64,000 bases of DNA from Acidobacteriota bacterium. Lineage in GTDB: Bacteria; Acidobacteriota; Terriglobia; Versatilivoradales; Versatilivoraceae. The translations under genes were made by a program, and so were the position numbers. The stretch covers positions 32,801 through 96,800 of the forward strand of contig JAPPDF010000100.1 of NCBI GenBank assembly GCA_028875575.1, written 5' to 3'. Shown here piece after piece: positions 1 through 8,372 of this stretch. The notes beneath the pieces are model-generated. The model saw only the letters and a program-made list of their open reading frames with translations, ran no database searches and was not told the DNA's origin. Position 1 is the first letter of the stretch, and each line of letters opens with the position of its first letter.

Positions 1-138
1 GGAGGGGGAGTCGGTGAGACAAGGGCTCCGCCCGCAGTCGAACCGGTGGGGGGGCCAGTCTCCGGGGTTGGTAAGAGGCTCCTGTTTCACTCTCGAATGA
101 TTCCTCCCTTCGTCGCGGTTAGGGGGACTGTCCTCCTC
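1..138. other. Window start, no gene recognised
   Basis: These bases lie downstream of the stop codon of the first minus-strand gene. I see no tRNA, terminator or coding region that I can support here. Confidence 0.4.
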
Positions 139-1050
139 TCACCGCGCCGAGAGTTTTTCAAGAGTTTTCAACACGATCTGTCCCACCCGTTCCATGCTTC
201 GGGGACTGACCTTGTCCAGTGTGTCCTGCGGCGTGTGCCAGTAGCGGTTGTTCGGTCCGAATTCGAAATCGATCAGATCCACGGCCGGGATACCCACCTC
301 GGTAAATGGGATGTGGTCGTCCTGCACGGCCATCGGATTACCGGAAAGGTGTTGTCCATAGCCCAACTCGGTGGCGGAGTCTCGCACCAGGCCCATCAGC
401 CATGGGGTCGAGCTGAGGTCGTTCTCCAGCACCAGGTCCTTGTCGCCCACCATGTCCATCAGAATCATGGCCTTGATTCTGCCGGTCTGACCTCGGGCTC
501 TGAGACGCTCCACGAAATAGCGGCTCCCGTAAAGACTGTCGGTGCGCGACCAAGCCCTCTGGGCTTCTTCTCCGTCGAAAAAGACAAACCACAAGGAGAA
601 GCTCAGTTTCCGGCGCGAGAGCACCCTCGCCAGTTCCAGCAACAGTCCTACGCTGGAGCCTCCATCGTTGGCCCCCACAAAGACGCCGTTTGTCATCAAG
701 TGGGTGTCGTAATGGCTGGCCAGAATCACTACCTTCCCCTTTTCGACCGGAGAGCGGCCCATGATATTTTTCATGGGCAGGTTGCCATTGGGAGTCGAAG
801 CCAGGAAGTTCTGGTGTTCGACCTCCAGGGAGAGTCGGCGCAAAACGTCCGTAATGTACTGTTGGGCTTTCTTTATGCCGGGTGAAGCCGGAGGGCGGGG
901 ACCGAAGCTGACCAGGCGCTCCACATGGGTGAATGCCCGATCACCGCTCAAGGGGCGACTCTGTCCCGAAAGATTGACGGCGACAATGCCAACCAGGAGC
1001 AGACTGACAAGCCCTGTGGGAACCCCTGGGCATGGGTGGCGGTGGGTCAT
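139..1050 (-). CDS. Exported M28-family zinc peptidase, glutaminyl-cyclase-like
   Basis: The 303-residue product starts with a hydrophobic stretch (about residues 11-27) that looks like a signal peptide or anchor, so it probably acts in the periplasm or at the membrane. The co-catalytic zinc site of family M28 is visible in order: SHYDTH (His 113), GANDGGSSVG (Asp 129), FFDGEEA (Glu 161/162), MDMVGD (about 199) and a late DDHIPF. DDHIPF and the following WHTPQDTLDKVS resemble glutaminyl-peptide cyclotransferases more than typical aminopeptidases. The reaction is therefore either N-terminal aminopeptidase or pyroglutamate-forming cyclisation, and sequence alone does not decide. It is the last gene of a minus-strand run with aroK and an unknown exported protein, 14 bp behind the latter. 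Confidence 0.85.
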   Translation of the reverse strand: MTHRHPCPGVPTGLVSLLLVGIVAVNLSGQSRPLSGDRAFTHVERLVSFGPRPPASPGIKKAQQYITDVLRRLSLEVEHQNFLASTPNGNLPMKNIMGRSPVEKGKVVILASHYDTHLMTNGVFVGANDGGSSVGLLLELARVLSRRKLSFSLWFVFFDGEEAQRAWSRTDSLYGSRYFVERLRARGQTGRIKAMILMDMVGDKDLVLENDLSSTPWLMGLVRDSATELGYGQHLSGNPMAVQDDHIPFTEVGIPAVDLIDFEFGPNNRYWHTPQDTLDKVSPRSMERVGQIVLKTLEKLSAR

Positions 1051-1064
1051 GGAATACAGGCAGT

Positions 1065-1901
1065 CTATTCCCGGAAGACCTCAACTTCGGAATCCGGAAT
1101 GGTGAGTTTCTTGAGCTTCAGGTCACTGTCAAGCCAGAAATTGACTTTGAATTCTCCCGTGTCGACCAGGAAGCGGCGCAGCCAATGGGGTTGATCCTCG
1201 ATTTCGACTTCCTCCTTGCCCACTTCGGAAACGCTGATTCCTCCAGCCAGGAACTGTTGCGGAACGAATGCGGAGAACTCCTGAAGGCCGCCCCGGCAGA
1301 GGTCGTACCGCTTGGAGAGGATCAGATAGTGGTGAAAGACATTGTCGTCCAGGACGGTCACATCCTTTTTCAATTCGATTCTTTTCCGGTCTACACCTTC
1401 ATCCGAAATATAGGATACCCGGCTTCGATCCGGCAGAAACCTGACCTTGGCACTCATTCGATTGGGGCCCGCATCCTGCACTACTTCGTAATCCTCCGGT
1501 TCAAACAGGTCATTGAAACGCAAGGTGGACTGGATGCGGAAGGTCACCGGTTCAGCGGGCGGACGGTCGGGGGGTGGAAATTCCTCATAGTCTTCCTCGT
1601 CCAGATATTCCGGAGGTTCCACAGGGTCATCCCTGGTGATGGTGAGTTGGGTGCGGCTGCTGGCTTTAATTCGATTGGCGCTTCCCGAAATGTCGAAATC
1701 TTCGTGGCCGATTTCCTCTCCTGCGAAAAATATTCTGAAACGGCCGAGTTCGCGTCCGGAATATGTAATCGGTGGAGGCTCCTCGTCCTCCTCCAACTCC
1801 TCGCACTCCTGCTGGGCCTGCAGCGTGGGCGCAGCCGCCAGCAGGCGGCATGGATGCGGAAACAACAGCAATGCCAGCAGGATGATTAGCCTAACGCCCA
1901 T
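1065..1901 (-). CDS. Exported protein of unknown function
   Basis: The 278-residue product begins with a clear signal peptide (hydrophobic core LIILLALLLF, then an Ala-rich cleavage region near residue 25). Past it lies an acidic, proline-rich stretch, then a beta-rich region starting LGRFRIFFAGEEIGHEDFDI. A second Glu/Asp/Pro linker (about residues 94-116) splits it. The pattern is reminiscent of DUF3108-type exported proteins, but I do not recognise the family with confidence. Its start overlaps the end of aroK by 11 bp, which argues for translational coupling, and it is followed by the M28 peptidase. Function unknown. Confidence 0.7.
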   Translation of the reverse strand: MGVRLIILLALLLFPHPCRLLAAAPTLQAQQECEELEEDEEPPPITYSGRELGRFRIFFAGEEIGHEDFDISGSANRIKASSRTQLTITRDDPVEPPEYLDEEDYEEFPPPDRPPAEPVTFRIQSTLRFNDLFEPEDYEVVQDAGPNRMSAKVRFLPDRSRVSYISDEGVDRKRIELKKDVTVLDDNVFHHYLILSKRYDLCRGGLQEFSAFVPQQFLAGGISVSEVGKEEVEIEDQPHWLRRFLVDTGEFKVNFWLDSDLKLKKLTIPDSEVEVFRE

Positions 1902-2433
1902 GGTCAGGAGGGGTAGCAGTGTGTCTCGGTGAGGGCTGCAAACGGGTCTTTTCCAGGATGGCGCTCACTATTGTATCAGGGGGCAAGGAGGCGTCGACCT
2001 CAAAATCGCTCAACCGGTACAGGGGCAATCGGGAGGAGTAGAGCTCCTGGAGGGAAGCCGGATCCTTCAGGAGCGGTCGGGTGCCGTCCGGGGGGCATCG
2101 CTCCAGCACACTCTCCAGGGCCAGGTCGAGAAATACCGATAGTCCCAGCTTACTGATTTGGAGACGGTTCCCCGGGTCCACAAATGCACCGCCTCCCAGG
2201 GCTGCGACGCAGTTCTTCCACCGCCCCAGATTCCTCAAGGCATCGCTTTCCATCTGGCGGAAGAAGGGTTCGCCGTGCTGTGCAAAAATTCGGTGGATGG
2301 GACCACCGAAGGAGTCCTCGATCATGGAGTCCAGATCCAGGAAGGGCCATCCAAGGCGCTTGGCCAGCAACGGTCCGACAGTCGACTTCCCGGAGCCCAT
2401 GAAGCCGACCAGAAAGACACGGTCTCTTTCCAT
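1891..2433 (-). CDS. aroK: Shikimate kinase
   Basis: Phosphorylates shikimate at the 3-hydroxyl with ATP, the fifth step of the chorismate pathway, in the cytoplasm. The Walker A motif GFMGSGKST is at residues 10-18. It is followed by the shikimate-binding DLD, the lid-region arginine in FFRQMESDAL, the GGGA loop and the adenine-side RPLL region. I start it at the ATG at 2433 (MERDRVFLVG). An in-frame ATG at 2466 would add 11 residues, but those codons form a GC hairpin plus T-run that looks like a Rho-independent terminator. With the 2433 start the protein is 180 aa, normal for the family. It overlaps the downstream exported-protein gene by 11 bp. Confidence 0.93.
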   Translation of the reverse strand: MERDRVFLVGFMGSGKSTVGPLLAKRLGWPFLDLDSMIEDSFGGPIHRIFAQHGEPFFRQMESDALRNLGRWKNCVAALGGGAFVDPGNRLQISKLGLSVFLDLALESVLERCPPDGTRPLLKDPASLQELYSSRLPLYRLSDFEVDASLPPDTIVSAILEKTRLQPSPRHTATPPDHGR

Positions 2434-2436
2434 CTG

Positions 2437-2464
2437 CAAAAAAATAGCCCAAGTGGGCTTGGGC
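2437..2464 (-). terminator. Intrinsic terminator between the DUF4097 gene and aroK
   Basis: Read on the minus strand, a 7-bp perfect stem (2464-2458 with 2453-2447, loop of 4) is followed after two bases by seven T residues (2444-2438). It lies about 40 bp past the DUF4097 stop and just before the aroK start at 2433, so it should end the sigma/anti-sigma/DUF4097 transcript. The hairpin falls inside the longer possible reading frame of aroK, which is why the shorter start is preferred. Confidence 0.75.
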
Positions 2465-2505
2465 ATACCTTCAGTTGAAGCTCGGCAGGTTTGAAGAAAC
2501 CAGGG

Positions 2506-3372
2506 CTAGAACTCTTCCGAAGACTGGCGTTTGATCTGGATCGGGCCACTGAAGGTGGAGAGCTGCACGGTTGCCGCACCTTCGTTCAGGGTGCCCAAGA
2601 GCGAATGGCGGTCACGCCACAGCCGTCGGTGTTGCTTGGACTTGATGGGAAGGTTGGTCTTGATGCTCCCCTTAAACGTCCGGGCTTCCCACTCCACCGA
2701 GGCTTCCTCATCGCAGATGACCGAAATCTGACCGTCGGTACTGGAAAGATTGTAGGAGCCTCCACCCATGAAATCCCCTTTGTAGGTGATGTTGCCAAGG
2801 GTTGAGTTGGCCTTGACATTGTCGCTTTCCAACTGGTCCAGCACAATGTCTCCAGTCACCGTGGTGGCGTGAATGGTTCCCTTGGATTGGGTGACCTGCA
2901 CGGCCTTCCGTCCGAGCGAGGAGGCATTGACGTAACCCTCGACCCCGGCCACCTTGACCTCTGCCTCCACCACGTCCACGCTTACCTGGCCTCGAATGTT
3001 GTGTACCGTAACGACGCCCATGTTGGATCGAATCTCCAGGTTCGATTGTTCCGGAACGTAGAGCTCATAGTCCACCACCGTATTCTCGGCGGTGGCCAGC
3101 TCGTCCAGCACGTGACTGGTGATCCGCACCCGGTTAGGTCCGACTTCGGTATCGATTTCGACGTTCTCCGAACGCCTCATCCCAATCACCGTCACCACCT
3201 TGTTCTTGCCGCCCTCCACGGAGATCGAGCCGGAATAGTTCACAAGGATGATGGTGGGCGAGTCCCCGACGTTGAAGATCTTTTCCTCGCGATGGTCGTG
3301 CGGAGCTGAGGTCGCGGGAATTGCCAGCATCAGAGCAACTGGCAGGGTCAGGAGAGTTTGGCGATTGGTCAT
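2506..3372 (-). CDS. Exported DUF4097-type beta-helix protein
   Basis: The product of 288 residues has a signal peptide (TLLTLPVALMLAIPATSA). The rest is one long run of short beta strands with repeating phrases such as GSISVEGG, GVVTVHNIRG, GYVNASSLG, GDIVLDQLES and GPIQIKRQ. This is the pattern of DUF4097 putative adhesin domains, which fold as a right-handed beta-helix. The start at 3372 is chosen because it begins just before the signal peptide; an upstream ATG at 3396 is possible. It follows the anti-sigma gene closely. DUF4097 proteins often sit in ECF sigma/anti-sigma operons and are thought to act in envelope sensing or as secreted targets; the exact role here is unknown. Confidence 0.8.
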   Translation of the reverse strand: MTNRQTLLTLPVALMLAIPATSAPHDHREEKIFNVGDSPTIILVNYSGSISVEGGKNKVVTVIGMRRSENVEIDTEVGPNRVRITSHVLDELATAENTVVDYELYVPEQSNLEIRSNMGVVTVHNIRGQVSVDVVEAEVKVAGVEGYVNASSLGRKAVQVTQSKGTIHATTVTGDIVLDQLESDNVKANSTLGNITYKGDFMGGGSYNLSSTDGQISVICDEEASVEWEARTFKGSIKTNLPIKSKQHRRLWRDRHSLLGTLNEGAATVQLSTFSGPIQIKRQSSEEF

Positions 3373-3405
3373 GATCGTGGTTGCAAAACCTCTCATGTTC
3401 AGGAG

Positions 3406-4095
3406 TTATAACAATGAATCCGAGGTCACGATGGTCTGCATCAACTCGACTTTCTTTTGATAAGCGGCCAAGAGGTACCGGTGGGCCAGCGGATTTTCCG
3501 GGCTGTTTTTCACCGCCTCCTTGCACTCGTGCAGGTAATAATCCATGGTCGCCAGATTGTCGTGAAATACCTGTGCCAGGACCGGATCCAGGCTCTCCAG
3601 CTTCTCGCGGGAGCTTGCGCTGAGCGCCTCGATGGCGGCGCGGTAATTCGCCTCCGCCTTGCGGAGTTCCTCGAGAACGGCCTCCTGGTGGGAAGTCGAG
3701 ACCGCGGGAACCGGAACCACCGGCGAGCGGGTGGTCAAATCGAATACCAGCAGCGACCCGACCCCGAGAAACAAAGCCAATATAGCACCGCTCCAGGCGG
3801 GTTTCAAGTCAGGCAAGCGCTTGGGCAGAAGCGCGGCCCAGAAGGATTCTTTGGGCTTGGAGCGAATGAGCCCTTCGGCTTCGAGCTGGAATCGGAGGTT
3901 GGTCCAGAGATGCTCGGGCGGATCCAGGGGCTCCAACCCTTCCACGCCTGCGCGGATGGAATGGAGGTCCTTATGGAAAGCAGCGCAGAGGGGGCAGGAC
4001 TTGAGATGTTTCTCAACTGCCTCAGCCCGCGAGGGATCCAGTTCTCCATCCACCCACGACGAGACCTCTTCTAGCATGTCCGTACATTTGATCAT
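3406..4095 (-). CDS. Anti-sigma factor with zinc-finger (zf-HC2) domain
   Basis: The N-terminus carries the zinc-binding anti-sigma pattern: a Cys at residue 4 of MIKCTDM, then HLKSCPLC (His-x3-Cys-x2-Cys, residues 29-36). A single membrane segment (about residues 105-125, AILALFLGVGSLLVF) separates this cytoplasmic domain from a helical C-terminal domain outside. That layout fits a membrane-bound regulator that holds the ECF sigma encoded just upstream. I start at the ATG at 4095 rather than 4110 because the zinc-finger family normally begins right at this Met. A small inverted repeat (4135-4149) lies between the sigma stop and this start. Confidence 0.85.
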   Translation of the reverse strand: MIKCTDMLEEVSSWVDGELDPSRAEAVEKHLKSCPLCAAFHKDLHSIRAGVEGLEPLDPPEHLWTNLRFQLEAEGLIRSKPKESFWAALLPKRLPDLKPAWSGAILALFLGVGSLLVFDLTTRSPVVPVPAVSTSHQEAVLEELRKAEANYRAAIEALSASSREKLESLDPVLAQVFHDNLATMDYYLHECKEAVKNSPENPLAHRYLLAAYQKKVELMQTIVTSDSLL

Positions 4096-4166
4096 AAGGG
4101 CTATCCTCAACCAACCCGGGTGAACGTAAAGATTCCTACCGTTGGTAGGTTAGATACATAAAATCG

Positions 4167-4751
4167 CTATGGTGATGCCTTGAGTCCTCTTTTTTCCAAA
4201 TTCGGCTTCTTGTCCAGCAACAGGGACCTGAGCTTGAGGCGTGCCTTGAAGAGCTGGGACTTGGAATTTCCGACCGAATAACCCATCATCCGGGCAATTT
4301 CGTTGTGTTCATATCCTTCAATGTCGTGCAGGACGAAGACGGTCCGATACCCTTTGGGCAGTGCTGCTATCGCCTTTTCCAGCGTGATTCGGTCCACAAC
4401 GCCCAACAGGTCGATATCCTCGGTTCCATATTCCTTGGGAGGGAGATCCTGCCCGTCGTCGCGGTCCTGATCCAGCGAGACCTGGTCCAGCCCCTTCTTT
4501 CTGATGCGCATCAGAATGATATTGACTGTCAGGCGATGCATCCAGGTCGAGAACGCCGAGTCTCCCCGGAAGGTGCCGATCTTCCTGAAAAGCTGCATGA
4601 AGGCTTCCTGGCTCAGGTCCTCCGCCTCTGCCGGATCGCGGACCATTCTCAAGCAGAGCGAGTAGACCCGGCGCTTGTGCATGTTGTACAGCACCTCGAA
4701 CGCCTGTGGGTCCCCGGCGACGCATCCAGCGATGGCTTGAGCTTCGGTCAT
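4167..4751 (-). CDS. ECF-type RNA polymerase sigma factor (sigma-70 family, RpoE-like)
   Basis: The 194-residue protein has sigma region 2 (FEVLYNMHKRRVYSLCLRMV, then EAEDLSQEAFMQLFRKIGTF and FSTWMHRLTVNIIL) and region 4 (ALPKGYRTVFVLHDIEGYEH with the helix-turn-helix EIARMMGYSVGNSKSQLFKA). These bind the -10 and -35 elements. The start at 4751 (MTEAQAIAG) matches usual ECF length. An in-frame extension to 5063 is Cys/Pro-rich and looks non-coding. The gene heads a sigma, anti-sigma, DUF4097 operon, so the set is probably an envelope-signal regulon that controls itself. The trigger cannot be read from sequence. Confidence 0.92.
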   Translation of the reverse strand: MTEAQAIAGCVAGDPQAFEVLYNMHKRRVYSLCLRMVRDPAEAEDLSQEAFMQLFRKIGTFRGDSAFSTWMHRLTVNIILMRIRKKGLDQVSLDQDRDDGQDLPPKEYGTEDIDLLGVVDRITLEKAIAALPKGYRTVFVLHDIEGYEHNEIARMMGYSVGNSKSQLFKARLKLRSLLLDKKPNLEKRGLKASP

Positions 4752-4808
4752 CTGTAAGAACCTGCCGGCGCAGGGGCAGCCGCACCGTTGGCGAACAGGT
4801 CCGGACAC

Positions 4809-4824
4809 GCATCCGAACGGATGC
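4809..4824. promoter_or_regulatory. 16-bp palindrome upstream of the ECF sigma gene
   Basis: The sequence gcatccgaacggatgc has two perfect 7-bp arms around AA, 57 bp before the sigma start codon. It could be an operator for a dimeric regulator or a hairpin in the sigma leader. No promoter elements for the sigma gene could be assigned with confidence in this gap. Confidence 0.4.
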
Positions 4825-5088
4825 CAAAAGTTGTTATCTGCAAATGACTTATCACATCCACAAGAGTCAATGCGGTCCGCCTGAGGGTCGAAAATAGCGG
4901 ATGGTTGGGAAGGTGTCAACCTCTGAAAGGAGCTTGTCCACCTGTGGAAAGAGGGCCTGAACGGCAGTTCCGGGCAGTCGAGTCCGCATCCTGTGGCCGG
5001 AGCGGGATCGGCGGCGCAGCCAATTTCCGTTTGTGGGGAGCATGATCGGTTAAGCGTCGACACATCAACGGTTAAGCCGGTCAGTTTC

Positions 5089-5117
5089 TTGACTGGGGAG
5101 GGCTTTCTGTGTAGGGT
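5089..5117 (+). promoter_or_regulatory. Possible sigma-70 promoter for nrdR
   Basis: TTGACT (5089-5094) is separated by 17 bp from TAGGGT (5112-5117), which has TG just before it (extended -10 type). The -35 box is good and the -10 box poor. Two copies of cggttaagc lie immediately upstream (5046-5054 and 5069-5077, 23 bp apart). The 446-bp gap between the divergent sigma and nrdR genes otherwise shows nothing I can name. Confidence 0.35.
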
Positions 5118-5197
5118 TAGTCGCGACTTTTCTCGGAACCCGGGGTCGTGACTCCCCTTGTTGACCGTGATTGGCTGGTTTTTCCCGACCCAACGAT

Positions 5198-5662
5198 ATG
5201 AAGTGTCCCTATTGTAGTCACCTTGAAGACAAGGTCGTCGATTCCCGAGAGAGCAGGGAAGGTGAGGCTATCCGCCGCCGCCGCCAGTGCGCGGAGTGCG
5301 GGCGCAGATTCACCACCTACGAAAGGATCGACGAGATTCCCTATTTGCTGGTCAAGAAGGATGGGTCTCGGGAGAGGTTTGATCCGCAGAAGCTGATGGT
5401 GGGTCTATTGAAGGCCTGCGAGAAGCGTCCGGTGAGCATGAACCAACTGGAATCCATCGTGAATGAAGTCGAATCCTTTGTTCACGAGTCCGGCAACCGC
5501 GAGAGACAAACCGCTCAGATAGGCGAAATGCTGATGGAGAGATTGCGTCAACTCGACAAGGTGGCCTATGTGAGATATGCCTCGGTGTACCTGGATTTCA
5601 AGGACATCAAGGAGTTCATGGCAGAGCTTCGAGAACTGCTCAGAGTTGAGAGAACAGGCTGA
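5198..5662 (+). CDS. nrdR: Transcriptional repressor NrdR
   Basis: NrdR represses ribonucleotide reductase genes in response to ATP/dATP. The zinc ribbon is intact: MKCPYC at the N-terminus and CAECGRRFTTYE about 30 residues on. It is followed by the ATP-cone domain (LVKKDGSRERFDPQKLMVGLLKACEKRPV and onward). The start at 5198 gives MKCPYC and 154 aa, the standard form; an upstream in-frame ATG at 5171 would only add an untypical leader. The protein ends with the usual VAYVRYASVYLDFKDI region. No ribonucleotide reductase gene is in this window, so its targets lie elsewhere. Confidence 0.95.
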   Translation: MKCPYCSHLEDKVVDSRESREGEAIRRRRQCAECGRRFTTYERIDEIPYLLVKKDGSRERFDPQKLMVGLLKACEKRPVSMNQLESIVNEVESFVHESGNRERQTAQIGEMLMERLRQLDKVAYVRYASVYLDFKDIKEFMAELRELLRVERTG

Positions 5663-5828
5663 CCGGGTGCGGCAGCGTCGTGCCTGCACTCAAGGCGATG
5701 GATCCCTCCACAATGGCCACCGTGTTTCGCAATGCCCGAAGACTCCCACGGGGGGGCGCCCACATCGAGAGTTCCCCCATGCCAAGGAACTCCAGGGAAT
5801 GCCGGCAGTTCCGGAGGACGTAGGGATC

Positions 5829-6839
5829 ATGGCGGTCCGGTCCTCCGTTCAGGGTGAAACCAGGCTGATCGAACGCATACACCGCCTCGCCCGCCAAGTT
5901 CTCTCACCATCCGAAAACGTTTCCATCTCGTTTGGCGACGACGCTGCCGCCCTGGTCCCGTCCTCGGGGCATACGCTGCTGATTTCGACCGATGCCCTTG
6001 TAGAGGGCATTCACTTCGATCTGGACTACTTTCGACCGGAAGATCTGGGTTGGAAAGCCCTGGCCGTTAATCTCAGCGACATCGCCGCCATGGGAGGCAA
6101 GCCGTTGGGATTCACCACTTCATTGGCGTTTCCGGAAGAAAAGCCACCAAGCTTTGTGACCCGGATTTATGGGGGCATGTTGAAGCTGGCTGAACTCAGC
6201 GGGGCCGCGCTTCTGGGAGGCGACCTGTGTGCGTCTCCGAAAACCTTGTTTTTGGACGTGACCATTTTGGGAGAAGTGAAATCGGAGCAGGTTCGCACTC
6301 GAAAGAATGCTCGTCCTGGAGACAGCCTTTTTGTCACCGGGGAACTTGGGGCGTCGGCGATAGGACTGGAGTTGCTTCGGCGGGCTCCCCGGCGGGCCCG
6401 TTACTATCCGCACCTGGCGGGAAGACATCTGCGGCCGATACCCAGAAATCGCATGGGTTGCTGGCTGGCAGCCAACGGCTTTGCTTCCGCTCTTATCGAC
6501 TTGAGTGATGGGCTCTCTACCGACCTTCACCATCTTTGCCAAGCGAGTCGGGTGGGCGCCGTGATTGAAGCGGACCGCATACCCCTGCCTGGAATCAGCC
6601 CAAAAGTCGGTTCCTGGGTGGAACGGCCCCTGCTAGACTATGGGTTGAATGGTGGCGAGGATTACGAGCTCCTGTTCACGGTGCCACACGGGAGTCGGCA
6701 TCAGATTCCCGGCCGGTTGGACGGCCTTGGGATTCACGAAATCGGCCGTATTACCGATGAGCCCGGGGCGTGTTGGCTTCGAGAACGGGGATGCTTGAGA
6801 CCTCTTGCGTCCGGCGGATTCGACCATTTTCAAAAATAG
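5829..6839 (+). CDS. thiL: Thiamine-monophosphate kinase
   Basis: ThiL phosphorylates thiamine monophosphate to thiamine diphosphate, the active cofactor, using ATP. The 336-residue protein shows the family's order of motifs: SFGDDAAAL near residue 35, STDALVEGIHFD, the NLSDIAAMGGKPLG Mg/ATP region, GGDLCAS, the VTGELGASAIG segment, LIDLSDGLSTDL and a C-terminal GGEDYELLFTV. The ATG at 5829 has a good GGAGG site 8-10 bp upstream (ttccggaggacg), which decides the start within a longer open frame. It lies 166 bp past nrdR; that gap contains no recognised gene or TPP riboswitch. Confidence 0.95.
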   Translation: MAVRSSVQGETRLIERIHRLARQVLSPSENVSISFGDDAAALVPSSGHTLLISTDALVEGIHFDLDYFRPEDLGWKALAVNLSDIAAMGGKPLGFTTSLAFPEEKPPSFVTRIYGGMLKLAELSGAALLGGDLCASPKTLFLDVTILGEVKSEQVRTRKNARPGDSLFVTGELGASAIGLELLRRAPRRARYYPHLAGRHLRPIPRNRMGCWLAANGFASALIDLSDGLSTDLHHLCQASRVGAVIEADRIPLPGISPKVGSWVERPLLDYGLNGGEDYELLFTVPHGSRHQIPGRLDGLGIHEIGRITDEPGACWLRERGCLRPLASGGFDHFQK

Positions 6840-6884
6840 ATCCTTACTGTGTTCGGCAACCGGTCCACAATTCTTCCATCGTCG

Positions 6885-8354
6885 ATGCTCAGGGACGGAG
6901 TTCGCGTCTGCGGAGTGCTGATCCTGTTGCTGGCATCAGGTGGCCGGGGCCAGGCCCAAATACCTTCGATTCTGATTCAGCCCGATATTCGGGTGTTTAC
7001 CGTTCTGGGCGCACTGCGGGCCGCCGGATTCGATGAGGGCTCGCTCCTGCTTCATCCGGCAGGCCTCCCGATCGCCCGGGATTTTCGCGATCTTCCCACC
7101 GGACTGAAGGCACGGTTGAAGAATTTCTACGAGTCCCATCGCGGAGGAGACGATCCACGAAGGGAACTGACCAAATATATTTCGCTGGCGTTCGTCATCG
7201 ATGGCCCTCCCGACTTCAAGCCGCTTCTGGGGCCGGGTCGGATGCCTCCCGACGCCGGTTCCGTAGTCGAACTGACGAGTCTGCTGGGGGAGTTCTACGC
7301 CAAGGCAAGAGTTGAATCGGTCTGGAGCCGCTACAGGCATCTTCATGATCGCGCCGTCCTGGATTACCGCCCATTGATCAATCGAATGATCATGACCACG
7401 GAGGGATATCTCAGGATGCGGTCGGGCGTCTATCGAGGGCGGCAATTGGTGCTGGTGCCGGATTACCTGGTTCCCCCCAATACTTTCAATGCACGAACCT
7501 ATCAAAGCAGCTACTATTTTCTCTTCAGTCCATCCAAGTCCCCCAAGATTTCGGAAATCCGCCATCAGTTTCTGCACTTCCTGCTGGATCCCTTTGCCGC
7601 CAGGTATCCGCTGCCGGTTGAGCAGAGAAAGGTTCTGACCGAGATGATGCTGGACGGGAGCGAGCATCCGGAGAGCGCCGGACAAGGGGTGCAGGAGATG
7701 GTTACCGAAAGCCTCATCAAGGCAGTGGAGATGCGGCTCGATCGCTTGGCGGAGGAGGAGGCCAAAGCGTCCCTGAATGAGGCTGTTCGCTCGGGAGCCC
7801 TGCTGTGCCCCCATTTTTTCGCTGCCCTGCAACGGTTTGAGGAGGAGTTCGAAGGATTTCAACTGTATTACCGAACGCTACTCTCGGGGCTGGACGTTGC
7901 TGCGGTCTGGACAGCCCGGCAAGAAGCTGTCCGTTCAACGCCCGCGGAGACGGCGCCGTTGAGTCGGCTGACGGAAGTGGAGCGCCTGATTCGCCAGGCC
8001 AAGGCCAGCCTGGGAAGCGACGACTTGGAACGAGCCGCGGAGCTCTTCAATTTGGTGTTGGACCGGCACGACTCCCGTAACGGCGAGGCTTTGTACGGAT
8101 TGGGCATCGTGGCCGTCAGCCGCGGTGACAAGAATGAGGCCAGGGATTTTTTCGGCAGAACGGTGGCCTCGGATTCCTGTCCGGACTCGGTCAAGGTATG
8201 GGCCTATATCTATCTGGGACGACTTTTCGATCTGGACGACGACCGGGAGGAGGCAATATTGCAGTACCGGGCTGCCGTTGCCCTGGGCGACAATACACGG
8301 GGCGCCCAAGCCGTTGCTCGGAGCGGATTGCTGGAACCCTTCCAACCAAAGTGA
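6885..8354 (+). CDS. Exported TPR protein with a degenerate zincin-like motif
   Basis: The 489-residue product has an N-terminal signal peptide (CGVLILLLASGGRGQAQ). The middle part contains EIRHQFLHFLLDP, which looks like the HExxH of zinc peptidases with Glu replaced by Gln (His 227, Gln 228, His 231). It is preceded by a region of alternating strands and helices as in DUF4932-type proteins, but that assignment is only a resemblance. The last 130 residues hold two or three TPR-like helical pairs (ERAAELFNLVLDRHDSRNGE, then EALYGLGIVAVSRGDKNEAR). A GTG at 6849 is an alternative start. It lies between thiL and rnc, 18 bp before the latter. If the Gln is real the site is unlikely to be catalytic. 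Confidence 0.75.
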   Translation: MLRDGVRVCGVLILLLASGGRGQAQIPSILIQPDIRVFTVLGALRAAGFDEGSLLLHPAGLPIARDFRDLPTGLKARLKNFYESHRGGDDPRRELTKYISLAFVIDGPPDFKPLLGPGRMPPDAGSVVELTSLLGEFYAKARVESVWSRYRHLHDRAVLDYRPLINRMIMTTEGYLRMRSGVYRGRQLVLVPDYLVPPNTFNARTYQSSYYFLFSPSKSPKISEIRHQFLHFLLDPFAARYPLPVEQRKVLTEMMLDGSEHPESAGQGVQEMVTESLIKAVEMRLDRLAEEEAKASLNEAVRSGALLCPHFFAALQRFEEEFEGFQLYYRTLLSGLDVAAVWTARQEAVRSTPAETAPLSRLTEVERLIRQAKASLGSDDLERAAELFNLVLDRHDSRNGEALYGLGIVAVSRGDKNEARDFFGRTVASDSCPDSVKVWAYIYLGRLFDLDDDREEAILQYRAAVALGDNTRGAQAVARSGLLEPFQPK

Positions 8355-8372
8355 GGTAGAGTAATTCCGGCC

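Noticed and set aside
4752-5063. Upstream extension of the ECF sigma frame by 104 codons
   Set aside because: The extra residues are Cys/Pro-rich with no domain, and ECF sigma proteins usually begin at the position chosen.
5663-5828. TPP riboswitch ahead of thiL
   Set aside because: No CTGAGA or ACCTGATCTGG-type core is visible in the gap.
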